Source: Falciphora oryzae (Eukaryota > Ascomycota > Sordariomycetes > Magnaporthales > Magnaporthaceae). Taken from it: a stretch of 64,000 nucleotides of DNA. The notes under the pieces were generated by a model. It saw only the letters and a list, made by a program, of their open reading frames with translations. It searched no databases and was not told the origin of the DNA. The stretch is from assembly GCA_000733355.1 (NCBI GenBank), contig JNVV01000020.1, positions 474,971-538,970 on the forward strand, read 5' to 3'. Positions 35,848 through 47,484 of this stretch are shown piece by piece. How positions within the stretch are numbered: position 1 is the stretch's first letter; every line of letters starts with the position of its first letter. The position numbers and the translations under genes were made by a program.

Positions 35848-37945
35848 TCACAGACCGCTGTCGATCTGCAGCGGCACGTTGCTCTCGGTGTAGGCGGCCC
35901 AGTCGCGGCAGACCTGCGCGACGCTGAGCGGGATCTGGAACTTGCGGACCTCGTCGGGCTGGACCAGGAAGGTCGAGAAGAAGCCGCCGGACGCGTGCCA
36001 GGCGATGTGGCAGTGGAAGGGCCAGACGCCCGCGTTGTCCGACTCGAACTGCAGCACCACGTAGCCGCCGCCGCGAATCTGCTGCACGTCGCGCCGCATC
36101 GGGTTCTCCGGGTTCACGACCGTCGTGCCGTCCCACTGACCCACGCCCTCGGCCAGGACCTGGAAGTTGGCGCCGTGGAGATGCATCGGGTGACTGTTTT
36201 TTTTTGGGTTGTCAGTTATAAGATGTTTGTTTATTTAAGGTTCTCGTAATCTTTGTTGGGTTAAAAACAGTACAGATAAACGGGACTTACGCGGCAGGGG
36301 TCTTGTTAACGACGACCATCCGGATCGACGTGTTGCGGCCGACGTTGTGCACGTTCCACTCGTCCGGGAAGCTAGTGTTGCCCAGATTGGCGAGCAGCAG
36401 CGGCGGCGCGTTCATGTTGACGCGCGCGCTGACGCCGTCAAACTTCCACAGCGTGACGTTGGACGCGTTCTTGAAGAGCTCGACGTTGTAGGTGTGCGAG
36501 TAGCTGGGGTTGTAGGCCGGGATGGGGAAGAGCGGAGTCGTCAGCGACAGGTCGTCGTTGGCGCACGTGCCTGGGTCGGCCACGTCCCACGGCGTGCTGG
36601 TCGGGTCGGCGCCCGTGTCCTCGTCGTAGTAGACGGCGGCGACGGCGAAAGGCTGCCGGGCGAGCGTGCAGCTGGTCAGGTTGCTGCGCATCCAGTAGCC
36701 GCTCTTGGAGGCGCCGACGTCGGCCTTGACAATGACGTCGACGCGCTGGCCGACGCCGAGGGTGACGACCTTGGCCTCGTAGGGCTTGATGGGGACGAAG
36801 TCGTTGGCGATGACGGTCATGGTGTGCTGGTCGATAGAGAAGCGCTGGACGCCGTCAGCGCCCGAGTTGATGAGACGCAGGCGGTGCGTCTTGCCCTTCT
36901 GGAACTTGAACTTGGAGACGCCGGCGTTGGGCGTGCACTTTGTCTTATCGCCCTCGGCAACCTTGGTGCAGTCGAAGTTCATCTTGCCGTTGATCAGGTT
37001 GTTGTCCGAGAACACCTTGGGGCTGCCGCCGGGCGCGAGCATCTCCTCGATGATCTGCAGGTATCCCTTGTGGTACCAGTCTGTGCCAAAACATAAAGCA
37101 GGTTAATAAGTTGCTCTCGACCCCTGGGTTTCAGGGGCCCTCGTATGGCAGCACCTCTGGGTTCGGATCTTAAGCTGTTTGTTTGGGGAAGAGAACCGAG
37201 AAAGCTACACGGACTTACCAGTGAGCATGACCGGGCCGAGGTCGACGTCATACGCGAGGCTCTCAGGACCGTAGATAACCATGGGGCCGAAAATGCCACC
37301 GGAGTACTGAGCCGAGAAGTGCGAGTGGTACCAGGAGGTGCCGAACATGTCGGCCCTGAACTGGTAGGTGTACGACTTGCCAGGGGCGATGGCGCACTGC
37401 GAGACTCCAGGCACGCCGTCCTCCCAGGGCGTACCGCGCTGCAGGAGGCCGTGCCAGTGGATGGCGGTGCCCTCCTCCGGGCCCGTGATGTTGTTGTGGA
37501 CCGTCACCTGGATCGTGTCGCCCCAATTGGCCTCGATGGTCGGGCCCGGGAAGGCGCCGTTGACCAGGAGCGCGGGGACCTCGTACCCATCGGGGGCGAT
37601 GGTGGCGCGGCTCAGTGTAAAGTCGTAGGAGCGGATGACGCCCGTGGTGGGGCAGCCATGGTAAGGGTTGGTGCCCACAATCGTCTTGTCTCCCCAGGGG
37701 CGGCCGTGGGGGAGGGGGTTGTTGGCCAGGAAGACGGGCAGCAGGGGCGCAAGCAGTGTTCCGAGCCGTGATTTTCTGGTGAATGTTGGTTAGTCTCAGC
37801 GTCTTGACGTGGCCATAGGGCCGGGAGGGCTGACGGCAACCTACCCGTTGGTCTTCTCCTGAGCAAGCTTGCAGACCACATTGAAGAGGGACTTGGCGTC
37901 CGCCTTCACCCTGCTCCGGCACCTGTCGAGAAATTTACGAGCCAT
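35848..37945 (-). CDS. Laccase (multicopper oxidase), ascomycete type
   Basis: Exons 37845-37945, 37219-37775, 36291-37080 and 35848-36193; introns of 69, 138 and 97 nt; product 597 aa. All four copper motifs are present: [33 protein letters not shown] and [13 protein letters not shown]. These supply one type-1 and three type-2/3 coppers for oxidation of phenols coupled to reduction of O2 to water. The residue ten after Cys544 (axial position) is Phe. The protein ends DSGL, the known C-terminal plug of asco-laccases, here with no cleavable extension after it. Odd: the N terminus starts with about 37 mostly charged residues before a short hydrophobic stretch ([13 protein letters not shown], 39-51), not a classical signal peptide. 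The exon 1 to 2 junction (GTAGGT donor, CCAG acceptor) keeps frame, but exon 1 is the least certain part. Confidence 0.9.
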
Positions 37946-40900
37946 TGTAGTGAACGTGGGGGGTTATTATGGGATAAACACTCCTCTCACGAAGTGTCCC
38001 GGTGTATAAAACGAGTGTCTGTATAACGAAAGGAAATAAGACTCCAAGCGCTTCCGCAGGTCAAAGGATGATGCCCACTAAGGCGAAGCTGGCGACCATG
38101 GCTCAGACAAAATCGAGAGGGAGGAAAGACAGGGAAAGGGCCACTTTTATATCACCGAGACGGATCACTTCGGCATCCTCCAACAAGGTCGCCGTCAGCC
38201 TCAGCGTCAAGGTTCTCCTTTCCCCTCGCCAGTGCGTCGCGCGCCCCCATGCAGGGAGTGCGCAGGCCCAAGGGCGGTCCGTTTGGAGTGTCGTGGGAGA
38301 GGATCATCCCGACGATAGGATTCCGTCTTGTCCGAAAAGGGGAACTGGACGTTAGCCAGACGCACTTGCTCGCATGGGCGGTTTTCACGGACTAGCGTGG
38401 TACGCAGGCAGTGCAGTCACTCCGACGTTTTGCCAACTTTGGCCTCATCGAGCTACCCGAGAACAAAGAAAATAATACAAAAAAGCCAAGAGGGAAAAAA
38501 AAAAAAAAAAAAAAAAAAAAAATTAAAGCCAGGTGCCTGCCTCCTCCGTTCCATCCCGGCCCTTGTAAGCTGGTTCCATTGTCCTCTTGACCCCAGCATC
38601 CCATCCCTGCAGCGCTCAGGCGCTTGCCCTGTGGGCGGCGGTGATGATGTTGGGGTGTTGTACGAGCTCTGGATTGCACGGCCGGTCGACCAAGGCTGCG
38701 GAGGGCCGCAGAGCAGCTAGGCAAGAATATGGTTGCGCTAGGGCGGTTCCAGAAAGGCGGGCGCAGGGGAGACGAACCCAATCCGACGAGGTTCAGGATG
38801 ATCCTCATCACCACCGCCCCTCTTTCCGGCAGGCGGCGGCCTTACGAAAAAGCTAAAACGACAAAGGTGAACCCAGACATGGAATATGTGATTTGAAAAG
38901 GGATTGTGGCTTTGTTTCTGCGTCCAATCCCAGACTGGCGCTCCTACCATGTCAGCGGCATCATCCGCGGCCTTTCTCTCTGCCCCTCTGGGCTCAGCTG
39001 GGTGGCTTTGCTGTGAGAGCTGACCTATGGTTTCCAGCATCTACCATGTCGCAAGGTGATCGGATGGTTTACCGCCTCGCAGTCGTTGGTACTTGGAGTG
39101 CTTGGCTACCTAGTACCCAGCCCGCCCATTCCGTCTCTGGTGTCGACGCGGTCTCATTTTAGGCCTGGCGCCATTGAAAAGCGCAGCTGGAGGTTGGGTG
39201 GCCAAAGTCCCGCGTCTGCAGAGGAAAGAGACTAGTGAACAAAAAAGTCGTTCATCCTGCCACTCGAACGGTATGCGCGGCACCCGCACACACACTCGAA
39301 CCGAAAATAGTTTTCCCTTCGGTGTCTCGGCAAGTCCCCGTTCCCCATCCTATCCCATCGTGCAAAAACGAGCGTGCATCGGGTGCGCTGCGAGGTGCCG
39401 GGCTACCGGTAAAGCGGCGCACGCGCATTTGTCGTACAACACCACTATGGCAATAGGGGGAAAATTCGACTCTCTTTGCTTCTTTTATTGCGGTCTCGGA
39501 GACGAGAGAAGCAGGGTCCGCATGAGGATATCCCTAGCTCGTGCGCATCGAGTCGCGACTTGCTTCTCGCATCACACACACACGCCCTACCCTGTTATTG
39601 CACGACGCAAGAGCTGCAGCGCTACCGTTTTGGGTCCTTGGCTTGTCCAATGTGGCGTCTTTTGGATCATTGGGGGCGGCGGTACCTCAAGACACCGGCA
39701 GGGAGGATTTGGAAGCTGGTCGCTTGGTGGCCAACTAGCAACGGTCGTTTCCTTCCTGTCACGCGGCCATTGGACGGAAATCTCAGTGCCTATTCTGTCT
39801 TCTGTCGTAGATGGCGTGTATGTCGCTCGCATGACTTCATGTGTAAGCTGCTGCTGGCCCATGCGACTGGGCGCAAACCGAAGCTGACTGCTGGGAGAGT
39901 GGGCGGCACTTGTCCGAGCCACCGGGATGCGGTGCGAGCCCAGTGTCGTCCTACTCGCGGGGGTTACTTGCCGTCGGGTTGCCAGAAAAGCTTGGCGACG
40001 AAGCCCGGCGATCCGAGCTTAAACTGACAGCGGGTGGGAAGGGGCTTACTGACACACCACACCCACGCCCATCTCCTCAAATCATCTGGTTGGCAAGCGC
40101 CGAGGACAGCCAACACTCCTAGCTGCACCGCCGAGACCGAGACAGACAGAATTTTCTTGGATTCAGGGCTGCAAGTCGGTGGGCACCCCTGGTAGCCTAG
40201 CATCTCTTACCCCAGGCTGTCAGCTGACGGCTGAAGCTTTCCAAGCTTCAGCACGGGTGTTGGAAGGCCGAAATTTCTCATCTTGGGTCGGCTGTGCCAG
40301 TCCTCCAATTTGATCTTGTCGCGCGCAACTCGTCGTGGGGTGGCTCCATCCCCATTGGACGTCTCGATCGCACGGCCCCCAGTGGTCCGACCAGGTCCAG
40401 CTTTGGATCTACTAGTGCCGCTTAACCGCTGTGGTGGCGCACCCCGAGGCACCGCCAAGATTGTGACTCGCTGGATGCCCCTGTTGCCCTGCAGTTCAAA
40501 GGTCTTGTCAAATTACCGAGCTTGCCCTTTGTTTCTTGTCGGTGTGATCTAGCGACAACAATCAATCCCTTTGTCATATTCTCCATGTGCCCAGCACACA
40601 AAAACTAGACGAACTCTGCATCTTTCAACCTTACGCCTATCTAGCTTTCTCGCAGACAAATATGACGCCTGTTCCATGTAGTTTCCAGCTTTTTTTGAAG
40701 TCTTGGTGGCTATTTCTGGACATACATTGCATATGCTTCGGTTTCAGGCCTGGGCATCCTGGCGAACATCGGACCAAAAAGGCGGGTGTCTGAGACCTCA
40801 CAGGTACCACAAATATCGCAGGAGAAGACTAAAGTCACCATCTGTTCAGTTGGCGTGATCCATACTTTTTTCTTGTCCCGAGTGCGGCATTTTGTCTAGG

Positions 40901-42282
40901 GAAGTGGCTGGAGAATTACAGCCGCAAATCAGCTCGAGTGTACAAAAAGCACCTAGGTGGGCAGGTAGCTACCAAGGTAGGGACGAAAGAGGGAGCTGAC
41001 TTGTTGTCCGAGACAAGAAAAAGAAGGAAGAAAGGGAGTTGACCGAACAAGTCCTGGGAAAGTGACATTTGTCGTCAGCCTCCAGACATTCCTCCTCCGG
41101 TCTTTGACGAACAGGCGGTGGGCGTGCCAAAAACGCCGCCAGCACTGTTGGCTGTGTCCTGTGCAGACTAGCAGACGCCCGAAAGCGGGACTTCCGTCGC
41201 CTCCCAACTGGTGGTTGCCCCCCACCCGCCAGTTGGTGTTCTGCTAGAATCCTTCTAGAGGTGTGGCTTGGGCAAAGCGAGAGCAAAGAAAATTCATGAC
41301 GACGACAAAAAAAAATAAATAAAGATGCCGTCGGTTCCGGATGGGGCCCCGCCGTGACCAACCGCCGTGCCTCCGTCGTTCGGGGCTCGGGCTTGTGTGC
41401 CAAGCCGGGGGCCCGAAGGAATTCGCGCTATTCCCAGAACCGCATCGGGCCGACGGCGAGGTGCCTGTCCGTCTGTTTCCCCACTCCATGTTATTCCCAG
41501 AGCTTCGGGGGGCCGTCCGAATCGAATCAGCATTGAGCACACTTGGGCAAAGTCTCTAAATAGATACAGGCACCCGCCCGGCGACCTCGGGGCTATGCAG
41601 ACTGTCTTTTTCTCATACCCGTCATCCTGCAGCTTACAGGGAACAAAAAGAACTTGACTCGACGGCTGTGCTGCAAAAGCTTCGTCATCCTCTAGCCGGC
41701 AACATCCGTCCCGCGGCGAGCGGGCACTGGCTGGACACACGCGTGAGGATCGACAAGGTGCACAAACGGGGCAGTCGTCGTCCTAATCGGTCTCGCCTCC
41801 TATCGGCTCGACGAAGCTCGACTAGATAAGCTGACTGCCGCTCGAGGAAATATCTATTCTTTCTCGTGGATGGATCGGATCCCACCATGATTTTGCCTCT
41901 CGTCTGACAGGCGCTTTTGCCCACGCATTCCCAAGCGGCACTCGACATGGGCCGAATACTTGCTCCATCTCGGCGTCAAACGGGATCGCGAGATGGCAAA
42001 GAAGATCCGCAGCACCGATCAGTGGGAACTCGGCTCCGCACGGCGCCCAACGTCCTATCAATAACAGTTGAGAATTTTCTTTCTTCCTTTTTCTTCTTTT
42101 GTACATGGTCACGATAGACTGAAATCCTCTGTCTTAGTCTTGATGGGCGCCTCGTCCGGCACGACAGACTCTAGGATTGATGTCCCAGACCTGTTACCCA
42201 ACATCTCCTCGCATCTCAGCCAGCCCCGTCCTCGTTTTTGGAGTCACACTTTGTTCATACCGTCCGACTGAATCCCGCGCCT
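37946..42282. other. 4.3-kb laccase promoter side and mgr2 3' flank
   Basis: No gene recognised on either strand. An A28 tract lies at 38495-38522. All open frames are short, overlapping and without domains. I searched for split small genes like the adjacent mgr2 and found none I can support. Confidence 0.5.
38495..38522. repeat. Poly(A) tract, 28 nt
   Basis: Uninterrupted A run on the + strand about 550 nt upstream of the laccase start. Confidence 0.95.
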
Positions 42283-42959
42283 CTAGTCGTCGTGCGGCCG
42301 CGGCCGGAAAGCACGCTGCTGGGCCATGATTGTTGGTCGTCGGTAGGCCTGGGCGTAGGCCTGTTGGAGGATCGGGGAGGAGTCGGAACGGATGACACTG
42401 CCGATGCCCATGAAGAAACTGCGAGTATTGCGGCGGGTGAGTATTAGCACGCGTGTTTCTAGTTCAATGCTCGAGGGATGGCAGTGTCACGGAGCCCCGG
42501 GGTAAGATGTCCGGTAGAGCATACCCGAATGTGGTCCCCGAGGCAAGCATGTACTGCCCTATTGTCCTCATCACCCCGTTCGTGCCGGCTCCGAAGCGGA
42601 AGACGGTAACGGTGCCTGTGATCCCGGGTAGTTAGCCCCTGCGTCTGCTATCGCCCCTCGTCGTGGTTCCCGGCATTGTAGTCAAGCCCGAGGTGGTGCA
42701 TACCCCAAATAAAGCCCATGATGGCGCCGACAGCTTAGTAATGTTAGCCGTTTCCCACACATGCCATCATGCGCCAGCTGCACGACGTACTTCCGCCCAT
42801 CATGGCGCCCATCTTCACTGTTCAGCGCGTCGTTAGCCATGTCGACACCATTCCCGGGAAGTGTCGCCGTCCTCGGCGGGATCAGCCGATATTTTGCGTC
42901 TTACGTTTGTCGATGTTGGATGGCCCCATGTGGCCACCCATGTTCGGCGGAGGCGGCAT
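42283..42959 (-). CDS. mgr2: Mgr2/Romo1 family TIM23 channel protein (five exons)
   Basis: Five short exons: 42905-42959, 42791-42817, 42704-42733, 42525-42615 and 42283-42418; introns of 87, 57, 88 and 106 nt. The spliced product has 112 aa and is in frame throughout. It starts MPPPPNMGGHMGPSNIDK, runs through KMGAMMGG, GAIMGFIWGG, FRFGAGTNGVMRTIGQYML and GFFMGIGSVIRSD, and ends RPRPHDD. Two Gly-rich membrane helices are visible (about 22-40 and 60-82), the hallmark of Mgr2/Romo1. Mgr2 sits in the mitochondrial inner membrane, couples TIM21 to TIM23 and gates lateral release of preproteins. Exon 3 relies on an AAG acceptor (TACTAAG), weaker than CAG or TAG, but the branch-like CTAAC and the protein match support it. 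The gene has no long open frame, so ORF calling misses it. Confidence 0.9.
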
Positions 42960-45048
42960 CTTGACCGGCTGGTGATTCTCCGGCGTTGGGGGTCGAGGGG
43001 TCGAGCGTGGGCGGCGATTAAGACCTGGCAAGCGAAGGCGACGGTTGCGCGAAAAGAGGATCGCAAATCATGCCATGCGTGGTGGGTGGTATCAAAGGGC
43101 TTCGGGAGGGAAGCTTGGAGCTGTCAATGGGGGCGGCCCGAGGCTCCTCCTCGCTCTGCAAAACGCTTTGCCCGCCCGCCCCCGCAGAGCACGCTGATTG
43201 GCGCGCCGTTGTTCCTGCAGAGGTCAGCCGAGCCGACCCTTCAGCCTTTCGCAGCGCTGTGCCCCGTCTCCCCACACGTGCCCTTGTCGTTGTGGAGTGC
43301 ACGGGCCACATGCCCTCCTTTGCGACAGTGGACATCAAACGAGGGTTCAGGAGTGTGGGCTCCTCCCAGAGAGTCATGATATCCATGTCCCCTCGGATAT
43401 CTGGAAGTTTCAGGAGAGTGACCACTAAGGAAAAAAAAAAAAAAAAAAAAAAATACTGCGGCTTTGGGAACAGCTTGGCAGCATTCAATTTCTGTCCTCC
43501 GGCTTGCTGCGAGAGTTGCCCGGGTCCTTTGCTTTTGTCCCCCGCTTGTCAGGGCTTCCAGCTGGCCAATGAGCCAGCATTCCAGGCACGGTGGTTTCCA
43601 GGGAGCGAGGAAATTCACGCGCTAAAACGGAAGGCTTGAATTTGAATGCCTTCCAACCTCACAAATGGCTTGCCATTACTCGTGTGTGTCCTCCAGGACT
43701 CTTCGAGGAGATATCAACCTAGGCGAAGGCTTTTGTGACTTGGGAAGAAACTGGGACAGTTCGCGCGCGCGTGCGAGAAGCTATGAGGTGGCGACTGGGC
43801 TCGTCGAATCAGGTTTGCAGCGGTGGGCGCTGCACAGATGTTAGCGGGCACTGTGGGCGGGCGGTCAGTCGTGGTGCTCACGTGCGGGCGAGGGGCCGCC
43901 GCCAGCACACTGGGGGCTGCTGTGCCTTCTGCCTCCACCGGGCTGCTGCGGGCGTGCAGACGGCGGGTGCAACAGGAAAGAAGGAGAGAGCGGGACTGGC
44001 GGCGAAAAGCAAGACGGGTTGTGTTACTCAACCGCATACAGCAGACAGCAGCAGCAGCCTGCGTTGTTTATTTGCGGAGAAATTAGACTTTACGCAGTCC
44101 AACCCAGCCGGGCCCTCCTGCTGTCAAGATCCAGTGCTTCACCAGTCGACGCAGCTGGCCGTCCCGCCGCTGTGCGCCTCCTTATCGTCATATCAGATTC
44201 TCGCAATCCTCCGACCCGACACCCACTCCTCCCCCGGACTACCAGGTGGGAGACAGGCAGCAGGGCCGCATCGCTGGCAGGTTGTGCGGCCGAGGTCCCG
44301 CCAAGCGCTAAGCGAGACGGGGAGCCAGCCAGCAAAGGCGGCTCGACGCACCACCCACCACCATCAAATCCATCCAACGTTCGTCCCTTCAATTGTCACG
44401 CCCGGCGCAGTGCAGCTGGGCCCAGCTGCCATCGTCACGTCGCCGTCAACCGAAAAGCGCCCCCTTTGCGAATTTTAATCCTCTTCCCTCGCTGTGCGCC
44501 CAGCCCCCAACAACGCCCGCCGAGTCGCTCCCGCGTGCACGCTGGTAAGTCGCGGTCGTCGGACGGTCCAATCTGCCCCCCTGTCGCACCTGTGCAATTT
44601 TTTTTTTTTTTTTTCTTTCAATCGGCGGCCGGGCGGCTCTGTCCTGTAACACTGGGCGGGTGCCCACGGGCAATTGGCCTTTTCGATTCTCCACCCGGCT
44701 CGCCCGTGAACCTGGACCCTCTTGGCCGTCAAAGAGTGGCCTCTTTTTTTTTTCCTCAACCTTCCCGTCAATCAACCACGCCTGCATTATTCAGCCCTCG
44801 GATACAGTCACCAAAACGTCACAGACACGTCCACGCGGACTGACTCGATTGACCCTGCCGACTCCAGACCTGCTGCTCGCTCACCGACCGCCACGCGCCA
44901 TTGACCAAGTCCCCGACGGCGCCTGCCGACGCATGCCCCGACGACGGGCCCATCAGTCGTCCATCCCCATCGACGTCACGAAAACGGCCATCGGGAGCCC
45001 GCTCGCCATCCCTCCACCTGCCGCGCCCGCCTGCCAGCAGCCTTCTCC
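42960..45048. other. Divergent promoter region, mgr2 and FHA gene
   Basis: 2.1 kb with an A23 tract (43431-43453) and a T17 tract (44598-44614). A GATTGGC (CCAAT-type) element lies near 43195. No gene recognised. Confidence 0.55.
43431..43453. repeat. Poly(A) tract, 23 nt
   Basis: Uninterrupted A run in the divergent promoter region between mgr2 and the FHA gene. Confidence 0.95.
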
Positions 45049-47484
45049 ATGACGGCTGTCGCGAGTCCTCCCAGTTTCGCCAACATCAATCGGCCAGCAT
45101 GGGGGTTAAATGGTAACTCGTCCCTGCACGCGACGAACCCGCACCACCCCGACGACGCGCGAAGCATGTTCACGCCAAGGAAACCCCTCCAGCGCACAAA
45201 CTCGTCGTCGTCCGTGGCGAGCAACTCATCCATATCATCGTCGACCGGCACCATCGTCAACGGCGGCCACGCCAACGGCGCGTCGGCCGCGAACGGCGAC
45301 GCCAACGGCCTGTTCAAGAGGCGAGGGCAGCCGCAGCAGAAGGGGCAATGGTCCCAGCCGCAGTCTGTCCTCAAACCTGACGGGGCTGATTTCTCAAGAC
45401 CGCCCGGCAACAGATCGCTGCAGTCCAACGGCAATACCGCCCCATCCCCGATGCATCAGGGCGCCATGATGATGGGCCCGCAGGGCCAGGTCGCCCAGCA
45501 GGGCGCCATATCGAGGCCCGTCGGCGATCCCATGGGCGGCATGCAGCCCGCGCTATATCTCCTCTCCCTCAACGGCACCTTTGAGCGGAAGACCATCTCG
45601 GTCCCCTACTATCCAGATACGCTCCGCATCGGCCGACAGACCAACGCGAGGACCGTCCCAACCCCCGTCAACGGCTACTTTGACAGCAAGGTGCTGTCGA
45701 GGCAGCATGCCGAAATCTACGCAGATCGCTCTGGAAAGATCTGGATCCGCGACGTCAAGTCTTCCAACGGCACCTTTGTCAACGGGACGCGTCTGTCGCA
45801 GGAGAACCGCGAGTCGGAGCCCCACGAGTTGCAAACCCAGGACCATCTCGAGCTCGGCATTGATATTGTCAATGAGGACCAGAAGTCCGTTGTGCATCAC
45901 AAGGTTGCCGCTAAAGTCGAGCACGCCGGGTTCCTCAACCCCTCCCATAGCATCATGGACATGAGTTTTGGGGACATCGACCCCACCGGAGGTCAGATGA
46001 TGCTGGCCCAGATGGGGGGAATGCAAGCCAGGGGCCGGAACGGCAACCAGCCGCAGATGGGGAACAACGTCCGCATGCCCCCCGCGGCGGGTGCGCCTGG
46101 CGCACAGCAGAACGGCCTGCTGCCACGAAATGGGATGTGGATGAGCCAGCCATCTACCGAAGCCATCGTCAAGAAGTTACACGTAAGTGATGACCGGGGG
46201 GGTTTCTCTTTGTATCTTGCCTCAGGAGGCATTCTCATCTAACTCTTGCCGTGTGATTTGTAGCAAGAGATGCGTGCGGCCAAACTACAGGCCAACGACC
46301 TACAGCGGACGGCACACTTTCTTGATGCCCTCATGGGCAAAGAGGATGTTAGGATGACCGACCGCCCCGAGGCCCAGGAGCCCACGAAGCAACACGCCGT
46401 CAACGGCGGCATGTTCCGATCTGAGGTCTCCAAGGCGCGATTTTCCGACCCGCCAGCTCCCCCGCCCCAACAGCCGCTCCCCGAGAAGCCAGACGTCGCG
46501 CGGCCTAACGGGGATGCGCCGCCGCTGAAACGCGGCGCGACGGAACGACCCAAGTCACAAAGCTCTCCTATCCGACAGGACAACCTCAGTCACATTTTAC
46601 AGTTGACCGAGACACTCAACTTCGCCAAGAAAGAAATCGAGGTCCAGGGCGCTCGCATACGAGATCTCGAGATGATTGTTCAGAAGGAGCGTGAGAGTCG
46701 GGAAAGTGCCGAGGTCCTTGTCAGGAAGCTGGAGGATGCTGCCATGGCCCATACCAACGGTGTGGCCAAGGCGAATCTTCAGGAGAACCTGCTGGCAGAG
46801 GCTTTCGAGCTCCCGACCGAGGCACCGACCCCTTCCGCAACATCCTCGACACAGGCAACACAACAAGACGCTTCTCAGGTGGCCTCACAGATTCCCGACT
46901 CTGCGGCCGCCGATGCTGCGGCCGAGGCCGCGTCCAAGCTGCAGGCCAAATTGGACGCGATTGTCAAGGAGATGAGGGATCTCAGGGAAGACCTCGAAGC
47001 ACAGCGGAAGCGCGCGGAAGAGGCCGAGGCTGAGCGGGACGTCGACCGCAAGTCTCTAGCCGAGATGATTTTGCAGCTTCGGCAGAGAGACGAGGAGATC
47101 AAGAGGCTGTCCGAGGCGCCCAAGGCACGGTCTCGATCCGGCCGGCGCAGGGATCGAAACGACACAATCACGGAGCACATCAAACCTAAGCCGTTCATTG
47201 GCTCCTTCCCCGAGACGCCGACCACTACAGGTATCCCAGAGCATATGGAGAGCACGGTGCTGGTGCCCTCGGAATCGGAGAAGACGAGTGCAGACCTCCC
47301 CGAGGGCAAACCTACGCTGTCGAGATCCAGCACGATAACGCCGCTGTCGAGCTCGCTCCACTCGCGGGAGACGGCGGCCGTCCAGGCGGCGCCCTATGCG
47401 TCCATGCTGGGCGTTGTACTGCTCGGAGTCGGGCTGATGGCGTGGATAAACGGATGGCAACCCCAGCCGCAGCTCGACCGATAA
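45049..47484 (+). CDS. ham-4: Tail-anchored FHA-domain protein, SLMAP/Far9-Far10/HAM-4 type (STRIPAK)
   Basis: Exons 45049-46182 and 46264-47484, intron 81 nt (GTAAGT donor, TTGTAG acceptor); product 784 aa. Order: Ser/Asn-rich leader; FHA domain (about 170-260) with the phosphothreonine-binding residues in LRIGRQ (191-196), SRQH (217-220) and SSNGTFVNG (238-246); Gly/Met-rich linker; coiled coil beginning EMRAAKLQANDLQRT; a second long coiled coil (about 480-680); and one C-terminal membrane helix ASMLGVVLLGVGLMAWING followed by ten residues, a tail anchor. This matches SLMAP, yeast Far9/Far10, Neurospora HAM-4 and Sordaria PRO45. These proteins tether the STRIPAK phosphatase complex to the nuclear envelope, ER or mitochondria and are needed for hyphal fusion and sexual development. 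The family fit rests on FHA, coiled coil and tail anchor together. Confidence 0.88.
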
